Assembly: GCF_030867145.1 (NCBI RefSeq) | Contig: NC_134421.1 | Coordinates: 31,503,979-31,567,978 of the forward strand | Source of the DNA: Opisthocomus hoazin | Lineage: Eukaryota > Chordata > Aves > Opisthocomiformes > Opisthocomidae | Reading direction: 5' to 3' | Length of the DNA stretch: 64,000 nt | Shown here: in pieces, positions 51,522-61,997 of the stretch | Numbering within the stretch: the stretch's first letter is position 1 | Layout: each line of letters starts with the position of its first letter | Translations under genes and position numbers: made by a program | The notes under the pieces: model-generated | Told to the model about the DNA's origin: nothing | Seen by the model: the letters and a program-made list of their open reading frames with translations, nothing else | The model's database searches: none

Positions 51522-54500
51522 ACTGAAAGATGAAGAGAGCTATTGCGGCCAGCGGAGCTGTGCTAGGAGGATGTACTTCTCATGTTGGAAGTCTACTACT
51601 GCTGGTGAGGGCTATCAGGTTAAAAAACTAAACCTTGTCTTCATAGAAAGCTTTCAAACAAAACATTGATTCTTGCTTGAATATTATAGCTGTGGTGACT
51701 TTGGTTGTTACAGTTTTTCCTTCTTATTTTTCACAGGGCTGTAGCATACTTGATTAAGTAATTTTTCTTTTGTGTATGCACAATACTTGTAACTCAAGGA
51801 ATCTTGTCATCTCTTCTCCTTCTCCCTGTTTTCCTCTCTCCCCCATTAATATTTTTTTCTGTGGTAATTACTGTGGTAATTCTTCCTTCTGCAAAAACAT
51901 ATTTTTCTCATTTTTCAAATGCTAAACTTATAAATTATGAAAAATTAGTGAACCTCAGTACAAAGAACTGTACAAATGCTGTCCTGTCTGGTTCACTGCT
52001 AATGCATTGGAGCTGTATTACAAAGAAGTCAGTGATTTTTAACTGGAGGAGTTACTTTCTGGAATCAAAGGTGAACAAAAGACAGCATTTGGATGAGGAG
52101 GGCAAGAATCTTAAACACAGGAGGTCATCAAAGGTGTTGAAAGGAGACAGCTGATAAAGGAGCACATCCTTTAAATGTTCTTCCAGGCTTCACTTGCCTT
52201 TCACTGAGAGTTCATACAGCTGACTGAAACTGTGTTAGATCCCAAGTGATCATCCCACAGCCCCGACTGGAAATAAAACCAGCATTGCTCCTTACGCAGA
52301 TGTATTCAGCAAGACCCTACCAGTAAACGTGCTCAACAGGAGATGCTGAGGGCATGGGAGGTGCTGTCATGAGGAGTCCACAGTTTCAGACTGGCTGTCA
52401 CTTCACTCTCTGCAAGATTCACCAAAACAAAGGCTTGTCTGCAAGTGACCCTGAGTTTTGGTGGCACCAGCACATGAAGAGGTTCTGTGTCCCTCAATGG
52501 AACCAACTCCCAGGTATTTCTGAATGATACAGCTTCTGCTCTTACATTCCTACCCCCTGTTTCTCAGGCGACACATTGGAAAAAACAGCGAGTGCTATGC
52601 AGAGAGGAATGGGTAACTACAGCAACAGAGTCCTGCTTGTGCCTGACAGAAACGTCAGCTTCTTTCTAAGTACCCTGGAGTCAGAAATGGGCAATTATGA
52701 AAGGCATCTGTCTATGCAATTGCAGTTCTCAAACTGATTAAAAAATCAAAATAGAAATACAAAGTTTAATTTTTAGTGAAACATGTTTTCAAGATAAAAG
52801 ACACGTAAAAGGAGATAATATAATTAAAACATCTGTGAGAGAGAAACTACCATGCAACAAAAGTCTCACAGGCAGAGGGCAGAAACCGTTATCAGAACTC
52901 TACGGAAGCAGTGTTGATATTGGCAGTGGAGCTAGGGAAAAATCGCACTCCACTCTGCCTTACTTCAGAAATCACTGAGTGATTTATACCTGAATTGCCT
53001 TATTCACTTGGCATGTTTATGGACAAGCCAAAATCAGACTGACCTTAAAAGCAAACAGCCTCCAGATCAGGAAGGAACACACTGTACTACGTCACAGATT
53101 TGTAGCAGCTCTTATATTGATGGATTACATAGCCACCTTGCAGATTATGTGTGCGTTAGTCACTTTTGCCAGCCTTGTCTTTTATGTCCATAGTGTGACA
53201 GAAAGCAGGAACAGAGTGATCCGCTCAGCATTCAGAAATGCAGATGGAACTGGAGTTACTGAATTAGTTTGCTCTCATAGCTGTGAAGTGTGATGTGGGA
53301 TTTTTAATTAACATATGTGATTAGGCCGTCAGCAACAGCTCTGTACATGATCCAGGAGTGACTAAAGGAATGAGAAAATGCTCCCTAGCACAGTGAACGA
53401 AGATGCTGCAGTGCTTTTGTAACGTAGAACTTTTGTATTTGAGCTTCTACCTACAGTGCTGCAAGGAAGCTGGACCTGCCCTAGAAGGCTGCACTCCTGA
53501 AAACATTATAAAGTCAATGATAGTTTTGTTTTTATAAGTTTGTTTTGTTTTTATAAGTAGAAGTAAATATGGGACAGAAAGTATGACAAGCCTGCAAGTC
53601 TAAATTAGGTTGCTGCACATTATGGTTCACAGCAGCCATTCTTAAGAAATGAGATCTGAGTCAGAAACAGGAGCTTCACTGCAAGCATCCTCTCAAAAGC
53701 AAATTAGAGGAATGCAGCAAGACGAATGACCAGTCATTCTGAGCCGCATTTTTTGGTTTTAGTGGAAATGAAAGAAATGAATAAAGGAAAATAAAAGATG
53801 ACAAGTGAGGGAAGAACAGTTCTCTGAAATCTAGTTTTCTGACAGGTGCCCTCATACTTTCATAAATGACACATATAAGAAAAACTCAGCTGAAATCAGT
53901 GCATATCCTCTGACTACAATGGTTATCTGCTAGCATCCTCCTCTGTAGATCTTCATTAAAATGCTAAATCCTTTTGTTCTCTTCTTCTGAATATCAGCCA
54001 AAATTTTCATTTTGTACCATTTTTGCGAAGATTCTTAAGTTATTAATTTCTGGGTTTTAGAAAAAGAAAATGACACAGATGTGAGGGCATTAAACTCTGA
54101 GGCACAATCCCCTGTTGCCAAATTTTCTCTCATCCTGCATTTCATATTTGTTCCTTCTCAGGAGCCAACTCTGTCAGTTTACAGCACAAGCTCTTTTGAA
54201 CACTTTGTCAGGTCAGCATCCTGCAACTCTACAGAACACAGCGCACGTAGTATTTATCTGTGCATGGCAATGAACTAAAAAAGGGACACCTTAACCTCAG
54301 CAGAGCTGCATGGTAACACAGCCAGACAGCTTCTCCCACCAGAGAAGCCTGTTGAGAATGAACCTTGTCCTGAACAAAGCTGTACTAGACAAGTAACTTT
54401 GAATTGTACACTTGCAGTGGTTTGCATAGGTTTTTCTCCTCTCATCAGGACCTAAAGAACCACTCCTTATTCACTCTCAGAACCGTATTTTCAGAATGGC

Positions 54501-54675
54501 CACTACATAAACCAAGAGTTTGTGTCTTGTCCATGTGTACATTCTTGAACTTGTGCTTAGGAGGACGACAGGCGTGCATGCACTCAAAACAGAGAGACAA
54601 GGGGCAGTTTAAAGCTATCTGCAGTCAATGCAGCTGTGAGTGAGAACCTGGTTGTTTAAAGGCAGACAGACATGA
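51522..54675. other. Unique non-coding stretch, no gene recognised
   Basis: A 116-codon plus-strand frame at 51804-52154 has a hydrophobic N-terminus, but its T-rich start and lack of any family match make it likely chance. A 17-bp tandem duplication at 53.5 kb is listed separately. No transposable element was recognised. Confidence 0.5.
53523..53558. repeat. Tandem duplication, two perfect 17-bp copies
   Basis: The 17-mer gttttgtttttataagt starts at 53523 and again at 53542, so the unit is 19 bases. It is a small local duplication. Confidence 0.7.
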
Positions 54676-54811
54676 CATGTTCAAGGTCAGGTTGGACAGG
54701 GCTTTGACCAACCTGATCTAGTGGAAGATGTCTCTGCACATGGCAGAGTTGTGGGACTAGATCATCTTTCAAGGTCCCTTCAGGCCTAAATCATTCTATG
54801 ATTCTACGATG
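54676..54811 (+). mobile_element. CR1 LINE 3' terminus, short fragment, plus strand
   Basis: This holds the last dozen or so codons of CR1 ORF2 (read FKVRLDRALTNLI, stop TAG at 54719-54721), then the 3' UTR (gggactagatcatctttcaaggtccc) and the tail attctatgattctacgatg. It is only about 136 bp long, a heavily truncated insertion. Confidence 0.87.
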
Positions 54812-55289
54812 CTGGCTACAGATCATGTTTGCACGCTGTTGGCCTAGGTGCTGCTGAGCCTTAATCTCAGCTGCCTGAGGGGCCATCAACACTTGGAAAA
54901 CCTTTGGCAATGAGTAAAATTATCTGTCACTTAGCTGGTGTCTGTGGAAAACATGAGCTTTTCTAGAGACCAAAGATTATCATCTTCATGAGAAAGAGGC
55001 ATATCAGCTGTGCAGAATGAAATAAAAAAAGAGAAACACATTGTAAACATAGCAGATTATGTAACGATCGTATGAGACATCAGCCTTCTTTGAGCACTGT
55101 CTCTACTCCTCCTTCTATGGTGCTGTGTAATGGCAGTTCCAGTAAAAAGGAGTACAGCATATTACAAACCATTATGCATAAGGAACTGGTGGCTTCTAGA
55201 GTTTTCTTGGAGAAACCTCTGCTTAGCCAATGAAGGTTTCTGCCTACCAGCAACTGCTTTCAGGACCAAACCTAAACCAAAATCCATAG
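54812..55289. other. Spacer between two plus-strand CR1 fragments
   Basis: There are about 480 bases of unique sequence with no gene or repeat that I recognise. Confidence 0.5.
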
Positions 55290-55665
55290 AAAGAGAGAAA
55301 GAAGGCTCGAGGAAGATCTTATTGCAGCCTTTCAGTACTTAAAGGGGGCTTATGAGAAAGATGGGGACAAGATTTTTAGCAGGACCTGTTGCACAAGGGC
55401 AAGGAGTAATGGTTTTAAACTAAATGAGGGTACATTTAGACTGGATATAAAAAAGAAAAGTTTTATGATGAGGGTGTTGAAACACTGGTACAGGTTTCTC
55501 AGAGGGGTGGTAGGTGCCCCATGCTTGGAAACATTCAGGATCAGGCTGGACGGGGCTCTGAGCAACCCAGTGTAGTTGAAGATGTCCCTGCTCATCTCAT
55601 TGCAAGAGGTTCGACTAGATGACTTCTAATGGGCAATGACCCAAACTGTTCTATGATTCTATGAA
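55290..55665 (+). mobile_element. CR1 LINE 3' end, 5'-truncated, plus strand
   Basis: An ORF2 C-terminal frame is followed by a 3' UTR and the tail gttctatgattctatg, which ends at about 55665. It has the same orientation as the fragment at 54.7 kb but carries more 5' sequence. Both have complete tails, so they are separate insertions rather than one split copy. Confidence 0.91.
55303..55575 (+). pseudogene. CR1 ORF2 C-terminal remnant, about 90 codons, no stop or frameshift
   Basis: The frame reads through EEDLIAAFQYLKGAY, SNGFKLNEGTFRLDI and RVLKHWYRF. It ends DGALSNPV and TAG at 55573-55575. The order and spacing match the CR1 reverse-transcriptase C-terminus. Catalytic domains are missing by 5' truncation, so it is a non-functional fragment despite the open frame. 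Confidence 0.87.
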
Positions 55666-57668
55666 AGGACTAACAGGGAAATATCCACCATCTTGAATCA
55701 GGTATCTGGGAAACACATCTCTACTAGCTGACGTAAGAGTAGATTCATAATGAAAAACGTCTGGTGCTGACCATCTGACACCAACTCCAACTGCAGGTAC
55801 TATTTATTTTTATTCTGGATTAGTTCCAATCTGGTCCTGTGGTCTAAATTCGCATTTACAGCTGGATTGTACTATATGAACTCTGGAATATTTTCTTCCT
55901 TTTCAATTTTTTCCAAAAGCAATCCAGTTCATGCACTCCAAATACTTCTTGGTAGTGAGTACAGAAGCACAGTAAGTGGGGCCACTGGGATAGTTACTTC
56001 AGAAGTGTACTTCTGTTGGCAACAGAAAAAATTGTGTGGATAAGCTACAGAGAGTGTATAGGAAGATCTGTGTGTGTTTGTGTATATGTGTATGTATGAA
56101 GCCTGTCAAAATCAGACTGTTGAGCAAGGTCATTGAAGCTAAGGACTGAAAATATTGCACTGAGAAGAGTGTCTTAAACCTCATAACAATTGTGGTGTCT
56201 TAGCTTGGTCTTAAGAAAGGAATTTCACACCATCTGGAACTGCAGTGCGTTATCATTTCCTGTGAATAGAGGTGTGCTCTTAAATACCTAGTAAACTGAT
56301 TTTACATAACAAAACAATATATATCTTAAAGGGCAGAATATACGTTTAACAATACTTCTGTGAATGAAAGACCTAGCTAAAATTCATGCATCACAGGAAT
56401 ACCTACAAAGCAAAACAACAGGAAGGTTAATTATATGAGCAAGGAGCTACAGGATGAAGAAAGCAAGTTGCTGTCTTCTTGGCTGGTTCATGTTGAAGCT
56501 GAGGGCACTACAAGTCTGGAATAACCCTGATGTCCATCTATTATGAAATACATACTAGTTTGTTTTCTTGCTCATTTGTATTTTCTGCTATTTTTAAGTT
56601 GTGGAAAGGTTGATAAAGCATGTGTGCCATCATACTAATTTGTTAAGCTATAAATTCTAAGACAGAAGTTTATAACTGCAGTCCACTGTTTACAGGTCTG
56701 AAAGCATGGATTCTTTCGCCTAGAGGCTCATGATGTTCTTGCCAGCCTGTGTGAGGCACTGAGAGCATTTCTGCATTCCCTTCACTTGCTCAAATGTCAT
56801 GTTGAAAGTCCATTTGCAAATTTCCTCCCTTGCTATAACATTATTAGCCACTACCTCTTCAAATCAGGTTGCGATACTTGAGCTCCAAGGAAAGAAGGAG
56901 AAGGACTTGCTCCCTTTGCTTTTTGCAGCAGCTTCTGAGCTAAAGAAGTTTTCCTGGGAGAGTTATAAAGACACTTGCACCTTATTAGAGCGTGTAGTGA
57001 GAAAATCCAGGCCTCTTTGTAAAGTGGATGAAATGATGCTTGTTTCTTCTTTGCCTATTTCCTTAGGGGCCACTTTTTGTGCTTGGGAGTTCTTTAGATG
57101 GTATTTTCTCCCTCACTGGCAAAACACACTTTTTAGTTCTCATCTCATTTCATGCACAATGAATAGACAGACCTTCAGGAAATGAACATTACTTCCTATT
57201 TCACATGTAGCATAGATATTTGCACATGTACAAGTCCAGGTTTAGACCTTCTTGAGTGCCTTGTTTTGTAATACAGGGAACTACCAACATTTTTCAACCA
57301 TCTGCTTTTACATTTAATGTATTTCAGAAATGATGGGAAGGAAGGCACATTCTGTCCTCTGCTGCCAGCAGCTGGAGAAATGAAAATTGCTATTGTATCA
57401 GAATGAAACAGAAGCTTGAAATAATTTGTTAGCTTTAGTCAATAGAGTAAACATTTTTGTGTCTATGTACAAACTCACAAAGCCTGTGGGCTGGGTGAGA
57501 CTTAGAAGACCTCTGTTCTTATCCTGACAGCTCCTTGTGTTAGCCATGGAAACATGGCCTTCATCCTTCTTCTTTGGTAAGTCTGTTTTGTCAGAATACA
57601 GCTTTAGTTGTCTAACAGCAAGGGCATACTGGACCTAGCTCAGAAACTTTGAGTGCTATAGCAGCACA
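55666..57668. other. Unique non-coding stretch, no gene recognised
   Basis: The longest frame, 56799-57185 on the plus strand (128 codons), resembles no known protein. A TG-rich run lies at about 56.07-56.1 kb. No transposable element or RNA gene was recognised. Confidence 0.5.
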
Positions 57669-57890
57669 GGGAAGGAAGGAAGGAAGGAAGGAAGGAAGGA
57701 AGGAAGGAAGGAAGGAAGGAAGGAAGGAAGGAAGGAAGGAAGGAAGGAAGGAAGGAAGGAAGGAAGGAAGGAAGGAAGGAAGGAAGGAAGGAAGGAAGGA
57801 AGGAAGGAAGGAAGGAAGGAAGGAAGGAAGGAAGGAAGGAAGGAGGGAGGGAAGGAGGGAAGGAGGGAAGGAGGGAAGGAGGGAGGGAAA
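57669..57890. repeat. (GGAA)n tetranucleotide microsatellite, about 220 bp
   Basis: More than 40 near-perfect GGAA units occupy about 57670-57843. They grade into a variant edge of GGAGGGAA units up to 57890. All six frames stay open across it, which produces spurious Arg/Lys/Glu/Gly or Leu/Pro/Ser/Phe repeat proteins on the two strands. GGAA is the core ETS-factor recognition sequence, and long GGAA arrays act as enhancers in some human tumours. No such role is shown here. Confidence 0.97.
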
Positions 57891-59479
57891 AAGCGACCAG
57901 GATAGCACCTGCATTTCTGAAGTGAAAACCTGGGTTTCATTCTTTCCTTGCTTTTGTCAACAAGTATTGGTCACTAGATTCAAATAAAATCATAAAGTGG
58001 AAAATGAAATCAGGGATACAATCCGCACTTGGGATCTGGCAACGGGTTAGGGTAGAAAATAATTTGCAGATTGCAGTTGAGCTTCATTTAAGAATGAACA
58101 TATTTTAAAGAAAATCCTGAATATTGTTCAGGAATATTGGGTCCTCTAGCCTGTCTTAAACTCTAGAGTTTAGGTCATTATTCTGCTATCTTTAACATCT
58201 CATTGGTCTTTCAGTCTAGTCAATGAAGACCTATCCCCTGGCAATATAAAACACCAGACTGATTAATTAATCATGATGTTTGTCCAGAACTCATGTGATC
58301 TAATCATGGTGAAACTTGTGGGCTGTGTGTATTAGAGCTCTCCAGTACTAATTTATAGTTAATTAAGCTTTCTCTAGAATGATGGTATTAATTTCTGCCC
58401 ACTATGCTTGTTGCATCCTTTGTTATGACTTTTCTCTTTGGTATGCTTCGAGTTCAGTGTATGATTTAATGATAAAGTCATAAGATAACATTTTACTTAA
58501 TCTGTTTATGGGTTCTGCTTCAGTATGTTTGTAGTCATAAACACTATAATGAGCAAAATCAGACTCACTGCTTTACGGTTTACATTTTCTTCCTTCCTAT
58601 TATAAAGTTGGTTTTAGTCTTTACAGCTTCTGGCTCTATGGATTAGCTATCAAACTTCCATTAAGGCACCTCATGAGAAGGAGAAAACAAAGTACAAAAA
58701 AGCTTCACTGGAACTAACTGGATGAAATTGAGAAGTGGAAGACAGGTCTGATGACAACGAGATAACTAAGCAACAGTGGAACATTTTATAGGTGATGACT
58801 TCAGGGAAACAGGGAAGACCTAAGCCCAAATTGATCCTCCTATGTTGCAAATGCATATCCAAGGGGCATGAGCTAGGTACCCAGTTGCTCTACAGTCTCC
58901 TTACGAGCAGTAAGTGTAGGGAGACCACCAACACCTCCAGTAATTGGGTCAGTGCCCTGAGGTCTGAACAGCTTCTCTGGTTCACCCAAAACATACCATG
59001 GTGTGCTCAGTAATACCAGAGGCAACTTGTTCTTCAGAGTGTGATCAGTGGAATTTAGTGGTAAAGACCTGCAAAAACATCAAAAAGGAACCTCTAAGGC
59101 TTTGGTAAGATGGTGGTTTCTGGTCTGTTTACTAGTCCATAGAAGGACTGCTGAAAAACTCCATTTCTGTCAAGCTGATAAGATTTTTGACCTGGCTGTA
59201 GGGTCAAAATATTAATTTACCTGTGAAGGTTCCGGGGCATCTTGATTTGGATAAAAGGTCTAAGGATAACCTGATTCATGAAGTGAGTAATCCAACCCTA
59301 TTATTGCAAACAGCAGAAATAATCACCCAATGGACTTCAGGTTTGTTCCTTTTACAGACTGAGCAACTTATTCTTCTTCTTCCCCTTGACTGTACAATGA
59401 AATAAAGGATATCTCACAGGGGAAGCCTATAATATTTACTGGTTTTGCCATCTTCCTTAGAAGCAGCCTTTTCAGCATG

Positions 59480-59528
59480 TATGAAGTCACGACTGATACT
59501 CTTATATGAAGTCACGATGATACTCTTA
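59480..59528. repeat. Head-to-tail tandem duplication, 25/24-bp unit
   Basis: 59480-59504 and 59505-59528 are identical except for one extra C in the first copy (unit tatgaagtcacga-tgatac). The near identity implies a recent duplication. Confidence 0.88.
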
Positions 59529-61969
59529 AGATGAAAGAACAATGCAAGGAAGAATTGAAAAGAAACTCACTTGCTTATAAAAGTGAGAGGGGAAAAATAC
59601 TACAAAAACAATTGTAGACCTTAAGAGCTCTAAGAAGATATTAACACTGAGAATGAAGCTTCTGTCATTTCACATTATTTTTCCTATATGGCAGAATTTC
59701 TTTGGAGTCTACTTAGAAAAAAAGAAATATCTCTGTACACAGTGGAAATGTAATGAGCTTTTCAGTCTTTCAGAAGTTCAAAACTGACAAAATAAAATGA
59801 ACTCAGTAATTTTACTTTCAAACTTGACTTTTGCTCACACCAACCTCCCTCCCACCACACAACCCCTAAGTAATTCAATACTTCTCAATTTTTGGTGTGG
59901 CGAAGGCCAGTTGAAACTGTGGAGGAATTTTGGGTGAGAAACAGAGATAGTTTCTTTGCAATTGCGAGGTATTTTTCTGCGTTATGCTCTGCCCAGCGCA
60001 TTGTTTCCCTCAGTCTTTCATATTCATGAATGCTAGAGTATGTCCTTCTTTGCTCTAAACAAAACAATTCAAAAGAGGGAAAAGAGACTACAGAATGCTT
60101 TTCATGACCTCATGCTAACAGAAGTATTGATGTTTACTAGTCACCAAACAATCAGTGGTGCTCTTCTCCTTCCCTTTTTTATTTCATATGAATGTGCTGC
60201 TTCTGTTCTACTGTGAAGAGTTTTGTGTGATTTACACACAAATAAAACTAGAGCGGATTTTTGTTTCCTAACAGGTAAGCAGTACTTAGTTTGAATTTTG
60301 TTGATAGCACGGTAGGATCGAGGTTTAGATAAAATTAAATCACAAAGAATAATAAACTCAATGGAGATTAGAGATCAAACATGTAAAGGAAAGCGGATAT
60401 TTTTTGTGCTGAGCTACTTCAAATTCTCAGAAGCAGAGAAGGGAAGTGTATGCCGGAAGAAAGAAAAATTAGTTCTGGATAAAGCTTCCACAGAAAGCTT
60501 TGATGTTCTTAATATAGAAAAAAAATCTCCAAACTCTTTGCAGGCTAAACTCACCTGTAAATATATACTTTAAAGGCTGCACTCTGACATCCCTCCTCAC
60601 TTTTTCCTCATCCCTAATAGATACCATTCATCATGAGTAACCATGGTAGAACTAGTCTTCTAGTGGTATCAATTATTCAAGGAAAAGTTGTTCCAAAATC
60701 ATCCCAGTATTACACAGGGCTGTTTTTTCCACTCTCATTGGTTCAAGAAAAACGTAGTAAATGAATAAACAAACTCAGGTTTATTAGAACACAGTTCAAA
60801 CATTCAAATAACCCTTCTAACACTGCAAAGCTGACAAAAAGTCTCTTCAGCTTTCAAATGGAGATATCTGAGCATGTTTACAATGGTTGCTTTTCTGGAA
60901 AGAAGTCAGATAAGTCATTCAGGGAGGATTTCAGGACCATAAGCATCAGGGCAGGTAGAAGAAGAGCTGGATTGGGTTCTTTGCAGGAATACTGCATGTT
61001 TTCCCTGCACAGAGAAGACCAAAAACAGGTATTGAGGAAGACTTAGGTTGCCCTTCAGAGACAGACCTCAAAAGCAACCCATCCTGGGCACCCTCTGTTA
61101 AAGAAAGGAAGAGGCTAATGCTGAGAACTTAACCGATTTCCATGATGGCAAGAACCTGCCCTTCATTGTCTGTGACACGGTATGCCTTTTTCTATTTGAT
61201 ACCTCAGGTAAGCATAACTAAACACAGCCTAAAAGGATGCCAGTAATTGATTTTAGACACTGTTGAGTAAGCAGCCTATTTTTAGTCTTTTTTTGGGTGC
61301 GTACAACAGATCAATGCTACTTTGGCTGTCTTTAAAGCTGCTAACAAAAATTTAGAAGCTATATATAGACAGCCAGAGTGCCTGATGATTTGGACAATGT
61401 CTTGCTACTACTTTAGTCCCAAATTAGAAGTGGTGAGATCTGGCAACCATCCAGCTCTGCACATTCTTGAACAGTGCCCCAAGTACGATGCTGTAGGGTG
61501 TTGCTGCTTTCCTGCAGAGCACCACACCTTTGGGGGCCTTGAGTTCTTGGAAAGGAGCCTGGGAGCAACACACTATGCAGAAGCAGAGGCCAAATGCTCC
61601 AGAGAGAACAGTGTCATGTGGAGCAAAGTGGAAGACATGCTTTACTGTGTGATTCAGGCTCAGAGTAGGCTAACAGACACTTGAAGGACAAGAGGACAGA
61701 CAAGGCTATTTAGAAACCAGTCCTGTCGTAGTACAGAGGGCACATAAGGCTGAGACATGCTAGCTGCTCTGTGTTAAGTCTCTCCTCCTCAGTTCCTCAC
61801 AAGATCTGTGTAACATGGATTTGAGGGCTTTATATGTTTTTTGATCACAGTATCCTTTAGCAACCAGCAACCACTAGACACAGTCCTCCTTGGTGTGCCA
61901 AAAGATCATGAGGTAAAAATTTACTAAGGAAGAACAAGGGGAGTTGTACACCAGACCAATGTTTATTTG

Positions 61970-61997
61970 CCAGTGAAAGGGGACCAGTGAAAGGGGA
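61970..61997. repeat. Tandem duplication, two perfect 14-bp copies
   Basis: The 14-mer ccagtgaaagggga occurs twice in direct succession. Confidence 0.85.

Noticed and set aside
57612..57987. Open frames of about 94-112 codons on both strands across the GGAA array
   Set aside because: They are repeat-encoded low-complexity frames. The tetramer has no stop in any frame, so they carry no evidence of coding.
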